Below, piece after piece: positions 6,282-13,939 of a stretch of DNA of 39,537 nt (its first letter is position 1; every line of letters begins with the position of its first letter). Origin of the DNA: CAJBIL01 sp044359525 (GTDB lineage Bacteria > Pseudomonadota > Gammaproteobacteria > Burkholderiales > Rhodocyclaceae); contig JBIKLY010000020.1 in the NCBI GenBank assembly GCA_044359525.1, positions 1 to 39,537 on the forward strand, read 5' to 3'. Under the pieces are notes generated by a model that was given only the letters and a program-made list of their open reading frames with translations, searched no databases and was not told the DNA's origin. A program made the position numbers and the translations under genes.

Positions 6282-8212
6282 GCCCGGAACTTTCTGCCGG
6301 CCGGCCAGCGCCGAGGCGTGGCGTTGCCTGGCTGTTTCTCGTCGCCAGCGTCCTTGGCCTGGCGCTCGCCGGCTTCATTGCGCTCAGCGCGCAGGACGTG
6401 TCGCGCAGCTCGACGCCGCTGATCCGCGAGAAGCTGCCGCTGCTTGAGGAACTTGGGCAGGTCGAAAAGTCGCTGCTTGCCATCCAGACGACGCATCACG
6501 AATATTTTGCCTACTCGGTTAATCGCAAAACTTATCTTGAGTTGCTTGAAAAATATTCCGGCAATTTCATGCGCAGCATGGCGCGGCTTGACCAGGCTTT
6601 TCCCGGCGCGCCGCCGCTGGCGAGAATTCGCGAGGTTTATGAGAATACGGCCAACATCGCGCCAAATCTCGACGCGCTGATGCAGGCCCGCCCGGTCGAC
6701 TGGGACGAGGCGCGTGCCGTACTGGTCGAGATCGCCATCGATTCCGGTGAAATTGACGGGCAGTTGAAAATACTGCGCCAGGCGGTTGATGCCGACGTGA
6801 TCAACGTCGGCATGGTCACCGAGCATAATGTTGCGCGCATGGTCTGGCTGGTGAGCGCCTACAGTGTGCTGATCTTTCTGATCGCCTTGCTGGTTGCGCA
6901 TCACATCCGGGCGCGCGCCCGCGCCGAGCGCACGCTGGCCTACAACGCCCTGCACGATCTGGTGACCAGTCGGCCGAACCGGCGGGCGCTGGAAGCGACG
7001 ATCGCAACGCTGGGCGACAGCCGGCAGATGTTGGCGATGCTGGCGATTGAACGTTTCAGCCAGCTGGTTGGCACCTTGGGTCACGAGGTGGCCGATGCGG
7101 CCCTGTGTGCCGTTGCCGAGCGCCTTTCCGGACATGCCGAAGTGCTCGGTGCCGAAGTGTTTCGTCTGGACGGCGCCAATTTTGCCCTGCTTTGTCCACT
7201 GTCGTCTGGCGCAGAAATGCCGGGCGCCAACGCCGACGCCACCGACATCCTCGCGCTGCTCAAGGCGCCCCTGCAGGTTGGCCAGTACGAGCTGCTGATC
7301 GCTGCCACGTGTGGCGTCGCAGCTTTTCCCGACGACGGCGCCGACGCCGTGACCTTGATGCGCAACGCCAATACCGCGCTCGAAAATGCCCAGCGCAGCG
7401 ATTTGCCGTTTCTCGCCTACACGCCCGCGCTCAATGCGCGCAGCGCCGAACGTCTGACGATGGAGGCGGCGCTCGGTCACGCCGTCGAGCGCAAGGAATT
7501 CGAGCTGCACTATCAGGCGCAGATGGATATCCGCAGCGGGCGGGTGATTGGCGTTGAAGCGCTGATCCGCTGGCGGCGCGACGGCAAGCTGGTTTCGCCG
7601 ATCGACTTCATCCCGATTGCCGAGGAATCCGGCCTGATCGTAGGCATCGGCGAATGGGTGCTGCGCGAAGCCTGCCGGCAGTCGGCGCTGTGGCAGGCGC
7701 GGGGGCTTGAGTTGCTGGTCGCCGTGAATATCTCGGCACGCCAGTTCCAGGACCCGGCATTTTTTGACACGGTGCGGCAAGCGCTTGCCGATACCGGCAT
7801 CAAGCCGTCGGCGATCGAACTGGAAATTACCGAAAGCCTGATCATGCAGGACCCGGAGAGTGTCGCCGGCGATCTGCGCCGCCTGCGCGAACTCGGCTTT
7901 GCGTTGGCCATCGATGACTTCGGCACCGGCCATTCCAGCCTCGCCTACCTCAAGCGCTTTCCCATTCACAAGCTCAAGGTCGACCAGAGCTTCGTGCGCA
8001 ACCTCGGCAGCAGTGCCGACGACAGTGCCATTGTCCAGGCCATCATCAGTCTCGGGCAAAGCCTCGGTCTGCGCGTCATTGCCGAAGGCGTCGAGACCGA
8101 GGACAACCTCAAGCGCCTGAGTGATCTCGGTTGCGACGAGATTCAGGGTTACCTGCTGAGCAAACCGCTGCCGGCGGCGGAGGCGACGGCGTTTCTCGCC
8201 GGGCGTTTGTAA
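6278..8212 (+). CDS. Membrane-bound c-di-GMP phosphodiesterase with degenerate GGDEF and intact EAL domain
   Basis: 644 residues, starting at the ATG that overlaps the DoxX stop (ATGA). A transmembrane helix (about 15–37), a periplasmic helical sensor region and a second membrane helix (about 189–210) precede a GGDEF domain whose signature has decayed to DGANF (298–302), so cyclase activity is unlikely. The EAL domain looks complete: E427-A-L in GVEALIRW, NISARQF, ELEITES, AIDDFGTGHSSL, KVDQSFV, IAEGVET and QGYLLSKPL, covering the metal-binding and catalytic positions. It should hydrolyse c-di-GMP to pGpG. Coupling to the bufferin genes suggests that the same stress lowers c-di-GMP; this is inference. 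Confidence 0.9.
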   Translation: MSPELSAGRPAPRRGVAWLFLVASVLGLALAGFIALSAQDVSRSSTPLIREKLPLLEELGQVEKSLLAIQTTHHEYFAYSVNRKTYLELLEKYSGNFMRSMARLDQAFPGAPPLARIREVYENTANIAPNLDALMQARPVDWDEARAVLVEIAIDSGEIDGQLKILRQAVDADVINVGMVTEHNVARMVWLVSAYSVLIFLIALLVAHHIRARARAERTLAYNALHDLVTSRPNRRALEATIATLGDSRQMLAMLAIERFSQLVGTLGHEVADAALCAVAERLSGHAEVLGAEVFRLDGANFALLCPLSSGAEMPGANADATDILALLKAPLQVGQYELLIAATCGVAAFPDDGADAVTLMRNANTALENAQRSDLPFLAYTPALNARSAERLTMEAALGHAVERKEFELHYQAQMDIRSGRVIGVEALIRWRRDGKLVSPIDFIPIAEESGLIVGIGEWVLREACRQSALWQARGLELLVAVNISARQFQDPAFFDTVRQALADTGIKPSAIELEITESLIMQDPESVAGDLRRLRELGFALAIDDFGTGHSSLAYLKRFPIHKLKVDQSFVRNLGSSADDSAIVQAIISLGQSLGLRVIAEGVETEDNLKRLSDLGCDEIQGYLLSKPLPAAEATAFLAGRL

Positions 8213-8239
8213 CGGGGCCTGCCGTTGAGCGATGCGGGG

Positions 8240-9388
8240 TCAAGCCTTGCCGGTGAGGCGGCGTGATTCCTTCGGGTCGCGGAAGATCATTGGCTTCATG
8301 CTGGTACGCTCACTGTCGGGGATCTGGGCGGCTGCGACGAGTGTCTCGACGACGTGATGCTGGGGCGACTTGCTGCACACGGGGTCGGCGTTGGCCGGGT
8401 CGCCGGTCAGCATGTAGGCTTGGCAGCGGCAGCCGCCGAGGTCTTTTCCCTTTTCCGGGCAGCTGCGGCAAAGTTCCTTCATCCAGCCGTCGCCGCGGTA
8501 GCGGTTGAAGCCCTCGGAGTCGTACCAGATTTCCTTGATGCCCATCTCGCGCACGTTCGGGAATGCTAGTCCAGGCAGCATTTTGGCCGTGTGGCAGGGC
8601 AGCGCCGTGCCGTCGGGCGTGACGGTGAGGAAGACGTTGCCCCAGCCGTTCATGCACTTCTTCGGGCGGTCTTCGTAGTAGTCCGGCACGACGTAGAACA
8701 TGCGGATCTTGTCGCCGAGTTTTTCGCGATATTCGTTGGTGATGCGTTCCGCGCGCTGCAACTGCTCGCGTGACGGCAGCAACTGCTCGCGGTTCACTTC
8801 GGCCCACGAGTAGTACTGGCTGTTGGCCAGTTCGAGGTACTCGGCGCCGAGCGCAACGGCCATCTCGATCAGTTTGTCGATGTGGTCGATATTCATGCGG
8901 TGCAGGACGCAGTTGATCACCATCGGCCAGCCGTGCGACTTGATCAGCTGGCCGACCTTCTGCTTGAGTTCGAAAGTTTTGGTGTGCGACAGGAAATCGT
9001 TCAGTTCCCGGCTCGAATCCTGGAACGAGAGCTGAATATGGTCGAGGCCGGCATCCTTCAGCTTGCCGATGCGTTCCTCGTTGAGGCCGACGCCCGAGGT
9101 CAGCAGGTTGGTGTAGAAGCCCAGCTTTTTCGCTTCGGCAACGAGGATTTCCAGGTCGTCGCGCAGCATCGGTTCGCCGCCGGAAAAGCCGCACTGGACG
9201 CTGCCGGCGGCGCGGGCCTGGCGCAGCACGCGCAGCCAGTCGTCGGTCGATAGCTCGTTTTCGGTGCTGGCGAAATCCACCGGGTTGTAGCAGAAGACGC
9301 AGTGCAGCGGGCAGCGGTAGGTGAGTTCGGCGAGCAGCCAGAGCGGCGGCCCGACCGGCGGCCGGGCTTGGGTTTCGGGGGCGTTCAT
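8240..9388 (-). CDS. pqqE: PqqA peptide cyclase (radical SAM/SPASM)
   Basis: 382 residues. The radical-SAM cluster motif CPLHCVFC (C26, C30, C33) lies in the N-terminus, followed by GFSGGEPMLR for SAM binding. A C-terminal SPASM region carries the auxiliary-cluster cysteines (KKCMNGWG, LPCHTAK, CRSCPEKG, GGCRCQAY, VCSK). PqqE forms the C–C bond between Glu and Tyr of PqqA, the first step of pyrroloquinoline quinone synthesis, with PqqD as peptide chaperone. It is the last gene of pqqABCDE, separated from pqqD by a repeat insertion. Before that insertion the two genes would have been one base apart (TGAGATG). Confidence 0.97.
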   Translation of the reverse strand: MNAPETQARPPVGPPLWLLAELTYRCPLHCVFCYNPVDFASTENELSTDDWLRVLRQARAAGSVQCGFSGGEPMLRDDLEILVAEAKKLGFYTNLLTSGVGLNEERIGKLKDAGLDHIQLSFQDSSRELNDFLSHTKTFELKQKVGQLIKSHGWPMVINCVLHRMNIDHIDKLIEMAVALGAEYLELANSQYYSWAEVNREQLLPSREQLQRAERITNEYREKLGDKIRMFYVVPDYYEDRPKKCMNGWGNVFLTVTPDGTALPCHTAKMLPGLAFPNVREMGIKEIWYDSEGFNRYRGDGWMKELCRSCPEKGKDLGGCRCQAYMLTGDPANADPVCSKSPQHHVVETLVAAAQIPDSERTSMKPMIFRDPKESRRLTGKA

Positions 9389-9397
9389 CTCAGACCT

Positions 9398-9538
9398 TGT
9401 GAAAGAATCAAAACCTTACCGCAGAGGCGCAGAGGCGCAGAGAAAACGCAGAGAAAATCATAAAGGCTTTTTTGGTCTTCTCTGCGACACCTTTGCGCCT
9501 CTGCGCCACTGCGGTAGGTTTGCATTTTTTTCACAGCC
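9398..9538. repeat. Repeat element inserted between pqqD and pqqE
   Basis: About 141 bp with inverted arms of CGCAGAGG units (9418–9454 and 9478–9512). The termini TGTGAAAG and TTTCACAG are themselves inverted. A perfect 10-bp direct repeat, TCTCAGACCT, flanks it (9388–9397 and 9539–9548). The core is shared with the elements at 2788 and 16423, but the outer ends have diverged. The duplicated bases include the pqqD stop and the base before the pqqE ATG, so the insertion broke neither gene. Confidence 0.75.
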
Positions 9539-9540
9539 TC

Positions 9541-9816
9541 TCAGACCTCCACCCAGCGTTGCTTGCGCGCCAGATCGAGAAAGGCGAGCACGTCGTCGAT
9601 CAGGCCGCTCTGCGCGAAAGTGCTCTCAAGATCGGCGACGATTTCGTTCACGCTGCGCTCGCCGTTGCAGCGCTGCATGATTTCCGCCGCGCTCTGGTTG
9701 AGCTTGACCATGCCTTCCGGGTAGAGCAGAACCCAGGTGTCCTGCGCTTCTTCCCACTGCAGCCGGAAGTGCGGCGCGACGCGCGGACAGGCGTCGGCGG
9801 CGGTTGGCTCGCTCAC
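9541..9816 (-). CDS. pqqD: PQQ peptide chaperone PqqD
   Basis: 91 residues from a GTG at 9816 (MSEPTAADACPRVAPHFRLQ), overlapping the pqqC stop by four bases (GTGA). The winged-helix PqqD fold is indicated by WVLLYPEGMVKLNQSAAEIM, the RSVNEIVADLE segment and the terminal DVLAFLDLARKQRWVEV. PqqD binds the PqqA peptide and presents it to PqqE. Normal length; the stop falls inside the direct repeat flanking the downstream element. Confidence 0.93.
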   Translation of the reverse strand: MSEPTAADACPRVAPHFRLQWEEAQDTWVLLYPEGMVKLNQSAAEIMQRCNGERSVNEIVADLESTFAQSGLIDDVLAFLDLARKQRWVEV

Positions 9817-10568
9817 TGCTTTTCGCCCTTGATGTCGATTTCGCACTGGCTGAGCATGATCGCGTCGGCCAGCGCCCACAGTACGTCGAGCTTGAACTGC
9901 AGGATTTCCAGCGCGCGTTCCTGCAGCGCGCGGGTCTGGCTGAAGTAGGCGAGTGTGAACTTCAGGCCATGCTGGACGTCGCGGCGCGCCTGGGTCAGGC
10001 GGTTCTTGAAGTAGAGCAGGCCCTCCGTCTTCACCCACGGGTATTTCTCGGGCCAGGTGTCGATGCGCTGTTGATGGATGTGCGGCGCGAACATTTCGGT
10101 GAGGCTGGAGGCAATCGCTTCCTGCCAGGGCTGCTGCCGCGCGAAATTGATGTAGGCGTCCACCGCAAAACGCGCCGCCGGGGCGACGAAACGCAGTGAG
10201 GTCACGTCGTCGCGCGAGAGGCCGACGGCGCTGCCGAGCTGAATCCAGGCTTCGATGCCGCCGGGGTCCTTGAGACCGCCGATCTCGAAACCGTCGTGGT
10301 CGAGAATGCGCTGGATCCACTCGCGCCGGATTTCGCGGTCCGGGCAGTTGGCCATGATCGCTGCATCCTTCACCGGTATGGCGATCTGGTAGTAAAAGCG
10401 GTTGGCGACCCAGCCGCGCAACTGTTTCTCGGTGAGCTTGCCCTCGGCCATGCGCACGTGGAAGGGATGGTAGATGTGGTAACTGGTGCCTTTGTCGCGC
10501 AGCTTTGCTTCGAATTCTTCGGCCGACCAGGGCGGGCGGGTGTCGTTCATCAAGGCGAGCAGGGTCAT
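9813..10568 (-). CDS. pqqC: Pyrroloquinoline-quinone synthase PqqC
   Basis: 251 residues, typical for PqqC. Conserved stretches include SYHIYHPFHVRMAEGKLT, QLRGWVANRFYYQIAIPVKD, the DHDG motif, EMFAPHIHQQRI and the YFKNRLTQARRDVQHGL helix. They supply the His, Arg and Tyr residues of the cofactorless oxidase that closes the final ring using O2. The ATG at 10568 overlaps the pqqB stop (ATGA); an internal Met at residue 7 is a less likely start. Confidence 0.96.
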   Translation of the reverse strand: MTLLALMNDTRPPWSAEEFEAKLRDKGTSYHIYHPFHVRMAEGKLTEKQLRGWVANRFYYQIAIPVKDAAIMANCPDREIRREWIQRILDHDGFEIGGLKDPGGIEAWIQLGSAVGLSRDDVTSLRFVAPAARFAVDAYINFARQQPWQEAIASSLTEMFAPHIHQQRIDTWPEKYPWVKTEGLLYFKNRLTQARRDVQHGLKFTLAYFSQTRALQERALEILQFKLDVLWALADAIMLSQCEIDIKGEKQ

Positions 10569-11497
10569 AGCGTGATTTCCATTCCGTCAAAAGAGACTTC
10601 GATGCCGCGGCGCGTCAGTTCGGCGCGCTCGGAGCTGTCCTCGTTGAGGATCGGGTTGGTGTTGTTGATGTGGATGAGGATCTTGCGCGTCGTCGACGGC
10701 AGCTTGTCCAGCCATTCGATCATGCCGCCTGCGCCGCTTTGCGGTAGATGCCCCATCTCACGGGAAAGTTTCTTCGAGGCGCCCAGACGAATCATTTCGT
10801 CGTCGGTCCACAGTGTGCCGTCGACCAGCACGCAGTCCGCGGCCTGCATCGCTTCCCAGACGTGATCTTCCATCTCGCCGAGCCCCGGTGCGTAGAACAG
10901 GCGCTTGCCGCTCTTCGCGTCGATCAGCGTGACACCGATGTTGTCGCCGGGTTGCGGGCGGTCGCGATGCGGCGAGTAGGGCGGCGCGTTGCTGATCAGC
11001 GGCAGCGCGTTGAAATGCAGACCGGGCACGCCGGGCATCGCGAAGCCGTCGCCGCCGAGTGGCACGTCGTGCCAGTTCAGGCCGCTGTAGTGGCCGAGGA
11101 CGTTGAACAGCGGGTTGCCGGTGGTCAGGTCTTCGCGAACCAGACTGGTGCACCACAGCTCGTGCGGCTGGCGATGTTCGCGCAGCATGTAGAGGCCGGT
11201 GGTGTGGTCGATCTGTGCGTCGATCAGGACGATGGCGCGGATCGCCGTGTCGCGCAGCGCGCGTGCCGGCTGCAGGGCGGGAAAGCTGCGCACTTGCTGC
11301 AGGATATCCGGCGAGGCATTGAAGAGGACCCAGTTTTCGTCGTCACCGGTCGCTACGATCGAAGACTGGGTGCGTGCCGTCGCCCGGATCGTGCCTTTGC
11401 GCAGACCGTCGCAGTTCGGACAGTTGCAGTTCCATTGCGGAAAACCACCGCCGGCACCGGCGCCTAAAACATGAATTCGCAAGTTGAAGTCATCCAC
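10565..11497 (-). CDS. pqqB: PqqB, metallo-hydrolase fold PQQ biosynthesis protein
   Basis: 310 residues with the PqqB metallo-beta-lactamase-like fold: the N-terminal IHVLGAGAGGGFPQWNCNCP (with the CxCxxC zinc site), LIDAQIDHTTGLYMLRE in place of the canonical HxHxDH, YAPGLGEM, LVDGTLWTDDEM, and the C-terminal MGHLP and INNTNPIL. PqqB acts in oxidative maturation of the cross-linked intermediate before PqqC. It lies about 125 bp downstream of pqqA across two hairpins. Confidence 0.95.
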   Translation of the reverse strand: MDDFNLRIHVLGAGAGGGFPQWNCNCPNCDGLRKGTIRATARTQSSIVATGDDENWVLFNASPDILQQVRSFPALQPARALRDTAIRAIVLIDAQIDHTTGLYMLREHRQPHELWCTSLVREDLTTGNPLFNVLGHYSGLNWHDVPLGGDGFAMPGVPGLHFNALPLISNAPPYSPHRDRPQPGDNIGVTLIDAKSGKRLFYAPGLGEMEDHVWEAMQAADCVLVDGTLWTDDEMIRLGASKKLSREMGHLPQSGAGGMIEWLDKLPSTTRKILIHINNTNPILNEDSSERAELTRRGIEVSFDGMEITL

Positions 11498-11503
11498 TCA
11501 AGA

Positions 11504-11606
11504 AAATCGGGACAGCCCGGCCAACGCAAGTCGCCGCAATGTCCCGATTTCATATATTTGTCTGGGGGGCCTGCCCGCTGGCGGTCGATTGGACCGGGTC
11601 AGCGGG
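11504..11606 (-). promoter_or_regulatory. Two hairpins between pqqA and pqqB
   Basis: On the operon strand a GC stem (CCCGCTG/CAGCGGG, arms 11600–11606 and 11574–11580) is followed by an 11-bp perfect stem (AAATCGGGACA/TGTCCCGATTT, arms 11540–11550 and 11504–11514) ending in TTTTCTT. The second resembles a partial terminator. Such structures would favour high pqqA relative to pqqBCDE expression, which fits PqqA being the consumed substrate. The function is inferred. Confidence 0.5.
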
Positions 11607-11622
11607 GGGCTACAAATCGCGC

Positions 11623-11697
11623 TTAGCGATTGGCGATGTACATCGTGATTTCAAAGCCAAAACGCATGTCGCAAGCTGCCGGTGTTTGCCAAACCAT
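11623..11697 (-). CDS. pqqA: PqqA precursor peptide
   Basis: A 24-residue reading frame, MVWQTPAACDMRFGFEITMY followed by IANR and a TAA. It matches PqqA in length and in the Glu-x3-Tyr pair (E16, Y20) that PqqE cross-links and that becomes PQQ. The CAGGAGATTCATC ribosome site precedes the ATG. It lies at the head of the complete pqqABCDE set on the reverse strand. Residue 9 is Cys in a position where many PqqA peptides have Tyr or another residue; no effect can be predicted. Confidence 0.96.
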   Translation of the reverse strand: MVWQTPAACDMRFGFEITMYIANR

Positions 11698-11764
11698 GAT
11701 GAATCTCCTGTTGGGTAAGAAACTGTATCCCGCATCAAGTGCAGCGATCGGGGCTGTTGTTTTC

Positions 11765-11827
11765 CGTACCGAAACGATTCCCCGGTACGCTTTTGATCTT
11801 GCGCCAGGCTGTCTTGATCTACATCAA
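11765..11827 (-). promoter_or_regulatory. Candidate FNR/ANR box and inverted repeat upstream of pqqA
   Basis: A perfect TTGAT-N4-ATCAA palindrome (11814–11827, spacer CTAC) is the FNR/ANR consensus. It lies about 117 bp before the pqqA start. Closer in is a second inverted repeat, CGTACCG/CGGTACG (11765–11771 and 11783–11789). If the FNR box activates from about -41, transcription would start near 11779. Both sites are visible; oxygen-responsive control of PQQ synthesis is inference. Confidence 0.5.
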
Positions 11828-11855
11828 AAAATCAGCGGCGCTGGCCTCATGATTT

Positions 11856-13664
11856 TCATGAAAGGCATGGTTTTTCTCCTGGCGCCAGCCATGCCTTGCG
11901 CAAGACGTTCGCTTTCTTGTCGATTGCCAGCCGGGCGCTGTCCTCGGCCGGCGGCGCGAGGCGGACACTGAAGGTCATCAGCTCGTCTCGCCGGAAGGCG
12001 TGTACGGTGACGACTTCGCCGGCGAGGCGGCGCGCCAGCAGTCCGTCGAGATTGCCGGCGGTGACGCGTAGTCCATCGAGTGCGACGAGCAGGTCGCCGC
12101 CAGCGAGGCCGGCGGCCTGTGCCGGGCCACCTTCGAATACGGTGGCCAGCTTGACCTTGTTTTCTTCGCTGGCCGTTTTGATGCCGAGTGACGGGCGTTC
12201 GCTGTCTTTCTTCCAGTGCAGCGTGATGCCGAATTCGGCGAGCAGTTTCTGCAGCGGCAGTTCGCGTGTGCCATGCACCGCGTCGGCAAAAAAACGTTTC
12301 AGCTGCAGCCCGGAGAGCTCCTCGGCGATTAGCCGGATGTCATCCTCGCCGACGCCGGTTCCGGTTTTGCCGTGGCGTTGCCAGAGCGCGCGCATCACGT
12401 CGTCAAGCGAGCAGCGGCCCTGGCTGCCGGCGCGCAGCGTGAGGTCGAGCGCCAGCGCGACGAGGGCGCCTTTGGCGTAGTAGCTTACGACGGCGTTGGG
12501 GGTGTTTTCGTCCGGCCGGTAAAACTTGCTCCACGCATCGAAGCTCGATTCGGCCAGCGTTTGCCGTAGGCGACCGGGGCCGCGACGGACGTTGCTGATC
12601 GTCTTGGCAGTAAGCTCCAGCCAGTCCTTCAGCTCGATGGCGCCGCAGCGCAGGAGTGCCAGATCGTCGTAATAGGAGGTGAAGCCTTCGAAGGCCCAGA
12701 GCAGGGATGTGTAGTTCTCGCGTGCCAGGTCGTATGGCGTGAAGCTGGCCGGCTTGATGCGCTTGACGTTCCAGGTGTGGAAATACTCGTGGCTGCACAG
12801 GCCGAGGAAGGTCCGATAGCCCTCGCTCATCGTGCGCATGCCGTGCATGTCACGTCCTGGCAGGTCGTTGCGTGCGCAGAGCAGGGCGGTCGATGCGCGG
12901 TGTTCGAGGCCACCGTAGCCTTCGCCAAGCGCAGTGACGAGAAATACGTAGCGCGCCATCGGTGCCGGTTCGCCGAAAAAGCGGATATGCCATTCGCAAA
13001 TGCGTTTGAGATCGGCGGTCAATCGCTTAAGGTCGCAATCATGGCGGCCGGTAATGGCCACTTCATGCGGCACGCCGCAGGCCTTGAAGCTAGCCAGTGT
13101 GAAGCGGCCCATCTCCACCGGATGGTCGATCAGTTCGTCGTAGCTGCTTGCCTGGTACATGCCAAATCCGTGGCGTTTGGCCGGGTTCTTTTCCCCGCGC
13201 GCCGGTTCGAGGGCGGTGGCAATTTGCCAGCCGCTATAGGCCTTGTCGTGCGGTGCCTGGATGTCGATCAGGCAGGGGGCTGTTTCGTGGCCAAGCGGAC
13301 TGAGGAAGACGCTGGCGCCGTTGAAAAACGCATGCGTCTGATCCAGATGTGCGCCGCGCACCGACAGATCCCAGGCGTAAATCTCACAGGTGACGGTGAG
13401 CGGTGCGTCTGTTTTGAGGGGGGCTGCGCGCCACGTGTGCTTGTCGGTCTTGGTCAGACGAACGGCTTTGCCACCGGCTTCGGCGCGGATCGAAACAATG
13501 TGCCGTGCAAAATCCCGAATCAGGTAACTGCCGGGAATCCACGCCGGCAAGGCGAACTGTTGGCCCGCCCGGTCCGGCGTGGCAACGGCGCAAGTCACTT
13601 CGAAAAGATGCGCCTCGGGATTGGCCGGGCGGATGGTGTAGTGAATCACTGTAGTGTTTTTCAT
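11856..13664 (-). CDS. M61 family peptidase (glycyl aminopeptidase-like) with PDZ domain
   Basis: 602 residues from the ATG at 13664 (MKNTTVIHYTIRPANPEAHL); the open frame further upstream shows no family similarity. An N-terminal beta domain (ALPAWIPGSYLIRDFARHI) is followed by the zinc peptidase core with HEYFHTWNVKRIKP (H292, E293, H296) and WAFEGFTSYYDD supplying the third ligand Glu. A C-terminal PDZ-like region follows (VFEGGPAQAAGLAGGDLLVA). No signal peptide is evident. Family members cleave N-terminal Gly or Ala. It is separated from pqqA by 158 bp on the same strand and is probably functionally unrelated. Confidence 0.9.
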   Translation of the reverse strand: MKNTTVIHYTIRPANPEAHLFEVTCAVATPDRAGQQFALPAWIPGSYLIRDFARHIVSIRAEAGGKAVRLTKTDKHTWRAAPLKTDAPLTVTCEIYAWDLSVRGAHLDQTHAFFNGASVFLSPLGHETAPCLIDIQAPHDKAYSGWQIATALEPARGEKNPAKRHGFGMYQASSYDELIDHPVEMGRFTLASFKACGVPHEVAITGRHDCDLKRLTADLKRICEWHIRFFGEPAPMARYVFLVTALGEGYGGLEHRASTALLCARNDLPGRDMHGMRTMSEGYRTFLGLCSHEYFHTWNVKRIKPASFTPYDLARENYTSLLWAFEGFTSYYDDLALLRCGAIELKDWLELTAKTISNVRRGPGRLRQTLAESSFDAWSKFYRPDENTPNAVVSYYAKGALVALALDLTLRAGSQGRCSLDDVMRALWQRHGKTGTGVGEDDIRLIAEELSGLQLKRFFADAVHGTRELPLQKLLAEFGITLHWKKDSERPSLGIKTASEENKVKLATVFEGGPAQAAGLAGGDLLVALDGLRVTAGNLDGLLARRLAGEVVTVHAFRRDELMTFSVRLAPPAEDSARLAIDKKANVLRKAWLAPGEKPCLS

Positions 13665-13749
13665 AGGGGCGGCATCGGCAGGGGGTGCTGGATTGTAAAA
13701 CGATGGGCGCGCACGGCGACGAACATCGCCGGGTTTTTGTTGACCATCG

Positions 13750-13795
13750 TTCGGAAAGCCGAACGTCAGCGAGCGCTGGCATCCGGTTTTCCGAC
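13750..13795 (+). promoter_or_regulatory. Two candidate AauR upstream activator sites
   Basis: A perfect TTCGG-N4-CCGAA palindrome (13750–13763) and a degenerate copy, TCCGG-N4-CCGAC (13782–13795), lie 32 bp apart centre to centre, about three helical turns. TTCGG-N4-CCGAA is the site described for AauR in Pseudomonas acidic amino acid uptake. They sit about 65–110 bp upstream of a sigma-54 promoter and ahead of gltIJKL–aauSR. Confidence 0.7.
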
Positions 13796-13831
13796 ACTGT
13801 TCTGTAATTGCCGGGGCTGTTTTGCTCAAAT

Positions 13832-13844
13832 AATCATATGGTTA
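13832..13844 (+). promoter_or_regulatory. IHF-like bending site
   Basis: AATCATATGGTTA matches the IHF consensus WATCAA-N4-TTR at all but one position. It lies between the activator sites and the -24/-12 promoter, where IHF usually bends DNA to bring the activator to sigma-54 polymerase. The match is short, so the call rests mainly on its position. Confidence 0.45.
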
Positions 13845-13860
13845 ATCGTGCTGTTTTAAG

Positions 13861-13876
13861 TGGCACAAGTCGTGCA
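13861..13876 (+). promoter_or_regulatory. Sigma-54 (-24/-12) promoter of gltI
   Basis: TGGCACAAGTCGTGCA fits the TGGCAC-N5-TTGCA consensus, with the invariant GG and GC exactly ten bases apart. Transcription would begin near 13888, giving an untranslated leader of about 50 nt before gltI. The sigma-54 activator encoded downstream is the likely partner. Confidence 0.75.
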
Positions 13877-13939
13877 TAGCTTATTGCGTCAGGGCCATGT
13901 CCGCTGATCCATCCCATTAACAGGAATCGAGGAGACAAA

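Noticed and set aside
6167..8059. A 630-codon reverse-strand frame opposite the GGDEF/EAL gene
   Set aside because: The plus strand carries clear EAL motifs; the reverse frame has no recognisable domain.
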